Shown here piece after piece: positions 6,393 through 13,830 of a stretch of DNA of 48,954 nt. Numbering within the stretch: position 1 is the first letter of the stretch; each line of letters opens with the position of its first letter. The stretch is from Bacteroidota bacterium (GTDB lineage: Bacteria > Bacteroidota > Bacteroidia > AKYH767-A > OLB10), in assembly GCA_024643795.1 (NCBI GenBank), contig JAHEMF010000017.1:1-48954 (forward strand), written 5' to 3'. The notes under the pieces are model-generated. The model ran no database searches. It saw only the letters and a list, made by a program, of their open reading frames with translations, and was not told the DNA's origin. A program made the translations under genes and the position numbers.

Positions 6393-7301
6393 ATGGAAGA
6401 TATCCTTAAAGAATTCAGTAAAAATAATCTGTTACCACAGGCAACAACTTTCCTGATCTGGGTGATTGTTATTCTTTTTACCTCATGGATCCTGCGCAAT
6501 GCCGTCACAAGAGGTATTAGTGATAATTCATCCAGGTATCGCATGCGAAAGGTAGTTTCACTTGTTGCCCTGGTGATGATCTTACTGCTAGCCTTGATGA
6601 CATTCTCAGGCAGTCTTAAGTATTTTTCTGTTACCATTGGATTCATAAGTGCCGGAGTGGCTTTCGCTCTTAAAGAAGTTATATTGGCTGTAGCCGGATG
6701 GATTTCGATTTTTTCAGTTCGTAGCTTCAGACCGGGCGACAGAATAGAAATTGGACATGTGAAGGGTGATGTGATTGACATTGGAGTTACACGAACCACC
6801 CTCATGGAAGTAGGTCAATGGGTTGGAAGCGATAATTATACAGGAAGAATCATACAGGTGAGTAATGCTACTGTATTTCAATCACCGGTATATAACTATT
6901 CAGCTGATTTTCCATTTTTATGGGATGAATGTCTGATCCCTATAAGGTATGGGTCAGACATTCAGGTGGCCCAAAAAATTATCAATGATGTTGCTCACAT
7001 TCAGTTGCAAGATTATTCAAAATTTGCAAAAATAGAATGGAAGCAAATGGTATCAAGATACCTTATCGAAGATGCCAATGTATTTCCTACACTTTCCATG
7101 AAACTAACCGACAATTGGATTGAATTCAATTTAAGGTATGTTGTAGACTATAAAAAAAGAAGAACTGTTAAAACTACATTATTTGAACAGTTGCATGCCA
7201 AAATTGAGGAAACCGGCGGTAAAGTGAAACTTGCATCAGCAACATTTGAAGTAACAGACATTCCGGATATGAAAGTTGAAATAAAAAATGAAATTAAATG
7301 A
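6393..7301 (+). CDS. MscS family mechanosensitive ion channel
   Basis: A 302-residue inner-membrane channel that would open under membrane tension to release solutes on osmotic downshock. There are three N-terminal membrane helices (about 18-36, 52-70 and 76-108). The third is the Ala/Gly-rich pore helix, SVTIGFISAGVAFALKEVIL, and is followed by the FRPGDRIEIGHVKGDVIDIG beta domain and a soluble C-terminal domain. It is close to the size of E. coli MscS (286). Its stop overlaps the next ATG by four bases (ATGA), so the DUF389 membrane protein is translationally coupled to it. A private promoter element precedes it. Confidence 0.92.
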   Translation: MEDILKEFSKNNLLPQATTFLIWVIVILFTSWILRNAVTRGISDNSSRYRMRKVVSLVALVMILLLALMTFSGSLKYFSVTIGFISAGVAFALKEVILAVAGWISIFSVRSFRPGDRIEIGHVKGDVIDIGVTRTTLMEVGQWVGSDNYTGRIIQVSNATVFQSPVYNYSADFPFLWDECLIPIRYGSDIQVAQKIINDVAHIQLQDYSKFAKIEWKQMVSRYLIEDANVFPTLSMKLTDNWIEFNLRYVVDYKKRRTVKTTLFEQLHAKIEETGGKVKLASATFEVTDIPDMKVEIKNEIK

Positions 7302-8662
7302 TCCGGAATTTTCTGCTTAAATATTTTGACCTCCGATTCAGCCAGGAAACAGAATCAAAGGTTCTGGAGGGGATTGAAACAGGTTGTAATTTCAGAGGAG
7401 TAAATTCATGGGCACTTATAGCTGCAATTATCATTGCTTCTATAGGTTTAAATGTAAATTCCACCGCCGTAATAATTGGAGCAATGCTTATCAGCCCGCT
7501 GTTAGGACCACTGATAGGAATGGGCACCTCAATTGCGATTTTCGACTTTGAGCTTTTGAAATTTGCTTTCCGTCAATACCTGATCTTTGTTGCCATTAGT
7601 CTAACAACATCAACATTGTTTTTTCTGGTGTCACCAATGGATGAAGTTACACCGGAATTATTAATGCGTACCTACCCATCCATTTATGATGTGCTCATAG
7701 CATTCTTTGGTGGTCTTGCAGGAATTATAGCTTTTACCAGAAAAGACAGAATAAGTAATATAATTCCGGGAGTTGCTATCGCAACTGCACTGATGCCTCC
7801 TCTTTGTACGGCCGGCTATGGCATAGCCAACTTCAACTTCCCGTTCCTTGCCGGATCATTGTACCTGTTCATAATAAACTCGGTAATGATTGCAATGGCC
7901 ACGTTTTTAGTGGTTAAATTTTTACTCAGGTTCAGCTTAAAGGAGTATCCCGACCAGCACACCTCCAACAAAGTAAAGAACCTTTCTATTACGATTGTAA
8001 TTGTAACAATATTACCAAGTATATACCTCGCGTATAACCTTGTAACTAAAAGTTCATTCGAAAGAAAGGCTAATGATTTCATTGAATCAGAAATCGTACA
8101 AAAGAATATTCCGGTAATATCAAGATCTGTCTCATTCAGCGATAATCAGATAAGTCTGTTCCTTATCGCCGGAAGTGATGATACTCTGAAGAATAATCTT
8201 GAAGATAAATTGAGGTTTTATGATCTTGGCACAACAAAACTCATTTTACAATCTGCTGAAGATTACTACAAAGAAGGTCAAAACAAGTACACTTCTGTAA
8301 TATCTGATAAAGACAATCTTATATTATCTCTCAGAGATACTATATTAAAGCTGAGGAATACTATAGACAATACAAAAGCCGAATCTCAGTATAAATTAAT
8401 AGTTCTAAAAGAGTTGAAAGCTATTAATCCCTCCGTCCTATCATTCAATATTTTTAATAAAACCGACTCTCTAAGCAATCTGATTGACTCTGTGATGGAG
8501 GCGGTTGTGGTTACAAAGACCGAAATTGATGAAAATGAAGGTCAGGCTTTACGCCGATTTATCATTCAGCGTACAGGATTTGATACCGTAAATGTTTTTT
8601 TTCTTACCGATCCATCAAATTTGGTGAATCCAGCAACCAAATCACAACGCAAAAGAAAGTAG
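7298..8662 (+). CDS. DUF389 membrane protein
   Basis: A 454-residue inner-membrane protein. The DUF389 hallmark is present near residues 45-75: GLNVNSTAVIIGAMLISPLL followed by GPLIGMG. About six membrane helices extend to residue 250. The C-terminal 200 residues are hydrophilic, with a probable coiled coil around 330-385 (SLRDTILKLRNTIDNTKAE), and probably face the periplasm. The ATG lies within the last codons of the MscS gene, so the two products are made together, suggesting a shared envelope-stress or osmotic role. No reaction is established for the family. Confidence 0.88.
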   Translation: MIRNFLLKYFDLRFSQETESKVLEGIETGCNFRGVNSWALIAAIIIASIGLNVNSTAVIIGAMLISPLLGPLIGMGTSIAIFDFELLKFAFRQYLIFVAISLTTSTLFFLVSPMDEVTPELLMRTYPSIYDVLIAFFGGLAGIIAFTRKDRISNIIPGVAIATALMPPLCTAGYGIANFNFPFLAGSLYLFIINSVMIAMATFLVVKFLLRFSLKEYPDQHTSNKVKNLSITIVIVTILPSIYLAYNLVTKSSFERKANDFIESEIVQKNIPVISRSVSFSDNQISLFLIAGSDDTLKNNLEDKLRFYDLGTTKLILQSAEDYYKEGQNKYTSVISDKDNLILSLRDTILKLRNTIDNTKAESQYKLIVLKELKAINPSVLSFNIFNKTDSLSNLIDSVMEAVVVTKTEIDENEGQALRRFIIQRTGFDTVNVFFLTDPSNLVNPATKSQRKRK

Positions 8663-8669
8663 CTTTCCG

Positions 8670-8677
8670 TAAATTTG
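8670..8677 (+). promoter_or_regulatory. -7 promoter element TAAATTTG before htpG
   Basis: Exact TAnnTTTG match just after the DUF389 stop, 28 bases before the htpG ATG. No -33 TTG at usual spacing, so expression may rely on an activator or an alternative sigma factor. Confidence 0.45.
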
Positions 8678-8705
8678 CATCTCATTTTAAAGTTAAGTTA
8701 ATACC

Positions 8706-10532
8706 ATGAGCAAAGGCAAAATAAATGTTCACACAGAGAACATATTCCCGATCATTAAAAAATTTCTGTATTCCGATCATGAGATCTTTCTGAGAGAGTT
8801 GGTATCAAATGCAGCTGATGCCTCCCTTAAGCTTAAAACCCTTGCAAATTCAGGTGAGTTTAAAACTGAACTAGGTGATCTCTCAATTACAGTAGCTGTG
8901 GATAAGGATGCACGCACTATAACCATAAGCGACAGCGGTATTGGGATGAATGCTGAGGAAATTGACAAATACATCAATCAGATCGCTTTCAGCGGAGCTG
9001 AAGAATTTGTTGAGAAGTATAAGGATAAAATGGAATCACAAAATATTATAGGCCATTTTGGATTAGGATTTTATTCATCATTCATGGTTTCATCAAAAGT
9101 TGAGATCATAAGCCGATCGTGGAAAAGTAAAGATGAGGCCGATGCCGTAAAATGGGTTTGCGATGGGAGTCCGGAATTTGAATTAGGAACAGCTTCCAGA
9201 AAAGCAATAGGCACGGACATTGTATTGCATATAAATGACGATTCACTCGAGTATCTGGAGCCTACAAGGATCTCCAATTTGCTGGACAAGTATTGTAAGT
9301 TTTTACCGGTACCCGTGAACTTTGAAGGAAAAAAGATTAATAATACCTCTCCGGCATGGGTTAAAAAACCCAGTGAATTAACTGAGGAAGATTATCTTAA
9401 TTTCTACAAAGAACTCTACCCCTTTGCCGAACCACCATTGTTTCATATTCATTTAAATGTAGATTTCCCTTTTAACCTTAGTGGTATACTGTACTTCCCT
9501 AAATTCAACCCTAATGTTGAATTTCAGAAAAACAAGATCCTTTTATTTTCAAACCAGGTGTTCGTAACAGACTCTGTAGAAGGAATTGTGCCCGATTTTC
9601 TCACATTACTCCATGGAGTCATTGACTCCCCGGACATCCCTTTAAATGTCTCAAGAAGTTATTTGCAAAGCGATTCAAACGTCAAAAAGATCTCCTCACA
9701 TATCTCTAAAAAGGTAGCTGACAAACTTGAGGAACTATTTAAAGAAGACAGAAGTTCGTTTGAAAGCAAGTGGGATGACATTGGCGTGTTTATTAAATAT
9801 GGTATGTTAACAGATGAGAAATTTTATGACCGCACATTTAAATTTTGCCTGCTCAAAAGCGAATCAGATAAATATTTTACCATTAACGAGTATGAGGATC
9901 TTGTATCACCTAATCAAACCAATAAGGATGGCAAGATCGTGTTCTTATATGCTGCTGATCAGCAAGAATATTTCCAGCAAATCGAGTCATGCAAGAATCT
10001 GGGTTATGATGCTCTTATCTTATCAGGGCCACTTGAGAGCCATTTTATAAATCAGATAGAATCAAAGAATGATAAGATCATTTTTGCAAGAGTGGATTCA
10101 AACACACCGGAAAAATTAATTGAAAAAGAAAAAGACTTAGATTCCAAACTTTCGGATGATGAAAAAAAAGTGATCGATACAACTATTGAAGCTGTAAAAT
10201 CAGATCAGGAATTCAAAATAGAATATATATCCTTGCCTGCCAACAGTGCACCACTGACAATTTCACGACCTGAATTCATGAGAAGGTTCAAAGAAATGTC
10301 TGCTTCAAGCGGAAACCCTATGATGGGTAGCATGCCTGATCCGCTTACATTGTCCGTGAACACCAATCATCCATTGATCATAAAAGCAATAAGTGAACCG
10401 GAAGATGTTAAACGACAGGAGAGAGTCAAGCATGCACTCGACCTGGCCTTACTTTCTCAAAACATGCTGAAAGGTAAGGAGCTCAGTGAATTCATCAAGA
10501 GAAGCCTTGTTATTGCAGAACATGAACTGTGA
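8706..10532 (+). CDS. htpG: molecular chaperone HtpG (Hsp90)
   Basis: A 608-residue ATP-dependent cytoplasmic chaperone. The GHKL nucleotide pocket is intact: E31 (ATP hydrolysis) and N35 in FLRELVSNAADA, DSGIGM at 76-81, and GHFGLGFYS near residue 118. The middle domain carries the catalytic-loop block LNVSRSYLQ. The C-terminal dimerisation region ends normally, at a length usual for bacterial Hsp90. It sits downstream of the channel genes on the same strand, with its own -7 element, and fits a general stress grouping. It converges with the next gene, leaving only three bases between stop codons. Confidence 0.97.
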   Translation: MSKGKINVHTENIFPIIKKFLYSDHEIFLRELVSNAADASLKLKTLANSGEFKTELGDLSITVAVDKDARTITISDSGIGMNAEEIDKYINQIAFSGAEEFVEKYKDKMESQNIIGHFGLGFYSSFMVSSKVEIISRSWKSKDEADAVKWVCDGSPEFELGTASRKAIGTDIVLHINDDSLEYLEPTRISNLLDKYCKFLPVPVNFEGKKINNTSPAWVKKPSELTEEDYLNFYKELYPFAEPPLFHIHLNVDFPFNLSGILYFPKFNPNVEFQKNKILLFSNQVFVTDSVEGIVPDFLTLLHGVIDSPDIPLNVSRSYLQSDSNVKKISSHISKKVADKLEELFKEDRSSFESKWDDIGVFIKYGMLTDEKFYDRTFKFCLLKSESDKYFTINEYEDLVSPNQTNKDGKIVFLYAADQQEYFQQIESCKNLGYDALILSGPLESHFINQIESKNDKIIFARVDSNTPEKLIEKEKDLDSKLSDDEKKVIDTTIEAVKSDQEFKIEYISLPANSAPLTISRPEFMRRFKEMSASSGNPMMGSMPDPLTLSVNTNHPLIIKAISEPEDVKRQERVKHALDLALLSQNMLKGKELSEFIKRSLVIAEHEL

Positions 10533-10535
10533 TGA

Positions 10536-11141
10536 TCATTTAAAGCGACTGATCTTATTATTTTTCTTTACCGATTCAAAGTAGTTCCCCAGATTCAAAC
10601 TCAGTGAGATATTATGGGTGGATTGGTCGTATTCATCAACAGCAAAAAACCTGAGGTATCTTATCGTAAATGATGGACCGAAAATATAGGTTCGTATACC
10701 TAAGGTTGCACACGGGCCACTTTGCCATTCTTCTCTGAACAGGTTGAAGCTGTATCCACCTCCAATAAAGAACCCCAGATCCGAATAGAAGTCCTTGGAA
10801 GCATTGTGCCCTAAATTTAATTCAACCAGCAACGGAAGATCTGTATAAATATATTCCAACGAATCCGTTGATGAAGCAGGATGATATCCAAAAGAAATGT
10901 GAGATCCAAACGAAACGCTCATATCAGAAAAGGCCCTGGTAAGACTCAGGTTAGGAGAATAGGTTATAATGGGTATAAGATCCTGTGAATTGTCGAAATC
11001 ATATAAAATGACCCCAATTCCGGCAGCATGTTTGAATTGTTCTTTCAATGAATATTTGGAACCCATTTGAGCATACTGCCCTTGGCACACACCTATTGGA
11101 ATTATGAGAATTGATATTAAGAAGGCTATTAGCTTGTTCAT
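10536..11141 (-). CDS. secreted outer-membrane beta-barrel-like protein
   Basis: A 201-residue protein with a signal peptide (MNKLIAFLISILIIPIGVCQ), then repeated short amphipathic strands with glycine turns (SFGSHISFGYHP, LGFFIGGGYSFNLF, PSFTIRYLRFFAV). This pattern suggests a small outer-membrane barrel of the kind broadly called porin-family in Bacteroidota. No active-site motif is seen and I do not recognise a defined family. It is convergent with htpG and divergent from the DUF3127 gene, so it stands alone. It is not obviously similar to the barrel proteins at 3724 or 18533. Confidence 0.6.
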   Translation of the reverse strand: MNKLIAFLISILIIPIGVCQGQYAQMGSKYSLKEQFKHAAGIGVILYDFDNSQDLIPIITYSPNLSLTRAFSDMSVSFGSHISFGYHPASSTDSLEYIYTDLPLLVELNLGHNASKDFYSDLGFFIGGGYSFNLFREEWQSGPCATLGIRTYIFGPSFTIRYLRFFAVDEYDQSTHNISLSLNLGNYFESVKKNNKISRFK

Positions 11142-11169
11142 GAGGCTAATATATCAAATCCGGTGAACC

Positions 11170-11185
11170 AGTATTGAACAATACT
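11170..11185. promoter_or_regulatory. inverted repeat AGTATTG-AA-CAATACT
   Basis: Perfect 7-2-7 dyad between divergent genes. The right half-site core ACAATACT (11178-11185) recurs at 11198-11205, exactly 20 bases on, or about two helical turns. This suggests an operator with an extra half-site ahead of the DUF3127 gene. Confidence 0.4.
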
Positions 11186-11242
11186 TTTAATTTTTATACA
11201 ATACTCTTATCTTGCAATTCAATTATTAAAACAAAATATACA

Positions 11243-11614
11243 ATGAGTTTAGAAGTTACCGGAACAATCACACAGATCTTACCACTAGAAACCGGAGAAG
11301 GCAAAAACGGCCCCTGGAAAAAACAGTTTTTTGTAATTGAATACATGGATGGGAGTTATGCTAAAAAAGTATGCTTCTCATTATGGGGCGATAAAACCTC
11401 TTCATTAAATGAGGTGCAACAAGGCACTCAGGTGAAGGTATCATTCAATATTGAATCAAGAGAATATAATGGCAGGTGGTATACTGATGCAAAAGCATGG
11501 AGAATAGAATCCATGTTACAAGGTTCAGCAGGTGGCGGTTCAACTTTTGTTGATCAGGGAGCTGACCCCGTTTTCAATGAGAATCCGGCCGATGAAAATG
11601 ATCTTCCCTTTTAA
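11243..11614 (+). CDS. DUF3127 OB-fold protein, SSB-like
   Basis: A 123-residue cytoplasmic protein of the Bacteroidota-type DUF3127 family. The body is a single OB-fold-like beta domain (SLEVTGTITQILPLETGEGK through WYTDAKAWRIES), followed by a Gly/Ser/Asp-rich flexible tail ending DENDLPF. That acidic tip is strikingly like the C-terminal peptide with which single-stranded DNA binding protein recruits partners. Nucleic-acid binding is inferred from the fold and tail and is not established. The ATG at 11243 gives the conserved N-terminus; an in-frame TTG at 11174 would begin inside the inverted repeat at 11170-11185. It is a single-gene unit closed by a terminator. Confidence 0.85.
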   Translation: MSLEVTGTITQILPLETGEGKNGPWKKQFFVIEYMDGSYAKKVCFSLWGDKTSSLNEVQQGTQVKVSFNIESREYNGRWYTDAKAWRIESMLQGSAGGGSTFVDQGADPVFNENPADENDLPF

Positions 11615-11633
11615 ACACTAGATAAATTTACTT

Positions 11634-11658
11634 AAAGGCCGGATTTCCGGCCTTTTTT
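11634..11658 (+). terminator. rho-independent terminator
   Basis: AAAGGCCGG (11634-11642) and CCGGCCTTT (11647-11655) pair perfectly around ATTT, followed by more T. It ends the DUF3127 transcript only 11 bases before the next ATG. Confidence 0.88.
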
Positions 11659-11669
11659 ATGTTTTATAA

Positions 11670-13829
11670 ATGAAATTAAAAGTTGCAACGCTAATTCTCC
11701 TGGCAGTAATAAATGCATCTGTTTCACTTGCAGGAGGCGGCATGTGGATCCCATCTGCTATAGACTCTTTGTTGCTATCCAAAATGACCAAATTGGGATT
11801 TGGTTTAACTGCCGAAGATATTTACAGTGATTCTACAACCAGCATGAAAGATGCAGTTGTTTGGTTTGGAAAAGGGTGTACCGGAGAGATCATCTCCAAC
11901 AAAGGCCTACTGCTAACTAACTACCATTGCAGTTATAGCCAAGTGCAGGCAAGATCAACGATCAACAATGATTATTTGAAAAATGGTTTTTGGGCTCAGG
12001 CCGACTCAGCTGAACTTCCCTGTCCGGGTTTAACAGTTACATTTATCAAAAGTATCATTGATGTTTCAAAGGTTATCCTGAACTTATTACCAGACAGCAT
12101 ATCAAAAAATGAAAGAGACCTTATCATCAATACTGCTTCAGACAGTCTGGTAGGGATAAATACCAAAAACACTCATTACGGAGGCTTTGTAAAATCATAC
12201 TATTACAACAACCGTTTCTTCCTATTTATAACCGAAGAATTCACAGATGTACGACTTGTTGGAACACCACCTTCATCGATTGGTAAGTTTGGCGGTGAAA
12301 CCGATAACTGGGTATGGCCAAGGCATACAGGTGATTTTGCACTTTTTAGAGTATACGCGTCACCTGAAAATAACCCCGCTCCTTACTCCCCTGAAAACAA
12401 ACCCTTTTCTCCCCGATACCATTTCCCGATCTCATTAGAAGGAGTGAATGAAAATGATTTTACACTTGTTTATGGTTTTCCGGGAACCACCTCCCAGTAT
12501 ATAACATCAGGTGCCGTGAAATTTGAAGAAGAACAAAGAAATCCGGCACGTATTGCCATCCGAAAGAAAAAGCTTGAGATCCTTGACAAGCAAATAATGT
12601 TTAATGATACTGTAAGGATCAAATATGCAGCCACCCAACAACGCGTTGCTAATGCATATAAAAAGTGGCAGGGTGAATTTCTGGGATTAACAGCTGATAA
12701 TACCATTGATGAGAAGCTACTATTTGAACAAGAATTTAAAACCTGGGCGTCAAAAAGCGATAAAAGCAAATACATAAATATTGTTGACAGCATTAATTCA
12801 ACCTATCAAAACTATGCTCCTTACCGTATTGCAAAGGATCTCTATTACGAATGCACCAATGATCAACAAACTATCCAGCTGGTAAAAAAATATCTCGAGC
12901 TTGATAAATTGATCAGCAGCAGGAGCACAGACCAAAAAAACATTAAAAAAGCGATAGCAGTATATTCTGCTATGGCAAGAGCACATTTCAAAGGCTATCA
13001 TGCGGCAACAGACCGATTATTATTTATTGCCGTTGGTGAAATAATGTATAACAACACAGAGCCCGGTTTAAGACCTGAATATTTTACAGAGATAGACAAA
13101 TCGTCCAACATCCATCAATTTATTCAGGAAATGTATGACAATTCTGTTTTCACAGATGAACAGGAGTTGTTGAATGCTTTGAGCAAGCTGGATTATAAAA
13201 GGTCGAAATTTCTTAGGAATGATCCGCTGTTAAAATTTGTAATGTCAATAACCGAATTTGAAAGCAATACTATTACACCAAATGCCACCATTCTGGATGG
13301 ACATATCAATGATGTCATGCAACATTATATGGCAGGGTTATTAGAGATGAAAGGTGAGCAGAACCTATTTCCAGATGCCAACAGTTCATTGAGAATATCA
13401 TTTGGAAAGGTAGAAGGATTTGATCCGCAGGATGGAATAACTTACAAATACTTCACTACGCTTGATGGTATCATTGAGAAAGGAAACAGGAATAATGCAG
13501 ACTGGATCACAGACCCTAAATTATCACAACTTCAATCCATAAAAGATTATGGGCCATATGGATACAATGACACGTTAGTTGTGGCATTCATTGCATCGAA
13601 TCATACTACCGGTGGCAATTCAGGAAGTCCTGTACTCAATAAAAATGGAGAATTGATAGGAACCAATTTCGACAGAGTATGGGAGGGAACTATGAGTGAC
13701 ATTAAGTTTGATCCTTCAAGATGTCGTAATATAACACTGGATATCAGATACACACTATTTATCATTGATAAGTTTGCAGGCTGCAGCAGAATTATTGATG
13801 AGCTTACACTGACCAAAGGACAACCGTGA
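11670..13829 (+). CDS. S46 family dipeptidyl peptidase (DPP7/DPP11 type)
   Basis: A 719-residue exported serine exopeptidase that removes dipeptides from peptide N-termini. A signal peptide precedes the mature start at about residue 22 (GGGMWIP, a family hallmark). The triad is visible: H86 in LLLTNYHCSY, an aspartate near 222 in WPRHTGDF, and S651 in TGGNSGSP. R669 (NFDRVWEG) lies 18 residues after the serine. In Porphyromonas gingivalis DPP11 the same spacing separates Ser655 from Arg673, the residue that selects Asp/Glu at P1, whereas DPP7 has Gly. Acidic specificity is therefore likely but unproven. The gene starts right after a terminator, with no clear promoter of its own. Confidence 0.93.
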   Translation: MKLKVATLILLAVINASVSLAGGGMWIPSAIDSLLLSKMTKLGFGLTAEDIYSDSTTSMKDAVVWFGKGCTGEIISNKGLLLTNYHCSYSQVQARSTINNDYLKNGFWAQADSAELPCPGLTVTFIKSIIDVSKVILNLLPDSISKNERDLIINTASDSLVGINTKNTHYGGFVKSYYYNNRFFLFITEEFTDVRLVGTPPSSIGKFGGETDNWVWPRHTGDFALFRVYASPENNPAPYSPENKPFSPRYHFPISLEGVNENDFTLVYGFPGTTSQYITSGAVKFEEEQRNPARIAIRKKKLEILDKQIMFNDTVRIKYAATQQRVANAYKKWQGEFLGLTADNTIDEKLLFEQEFKTWASKSDKSKYINIVDSINSTYQNYAPYRIAKDLYYECTNDQQTIQLVKKYLELDKLISSRSTDQKNIKKAIAVYSAMARAHFKGYHAATDRLLFIAVGEIMYNNTEPGLRPEYFTEIDKSSNIHQFIQEMYDNSVFTDEQELLNALSKLDYKRSKFLRNDPLLKFVMSITEFESNTITPNATILDGHINDVMQHYMAGLLEMKGEQNLFPDANSSLRISFGKVEGFDPQDGITYKYFTTLDGIIEKGNRNNADWITDPKLSQLQSIKDYGPYGYNDTLVVAFIASNHTTGGNSGSPVLNKNGELIGTNFDRVWEGTMSDIKFDPSRCRNITLDIRYTLFIIDKFAGCSRIIDELTLTKGQP

Positions 13830-13830
13830 A

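Noticed and set aside
6353-6805. 150-codon minus-strand reading frame
   Set aside because: Overlaps the MscS gene and its promoter and terminator; composition is unlike a real protein and no homology is recognisable.
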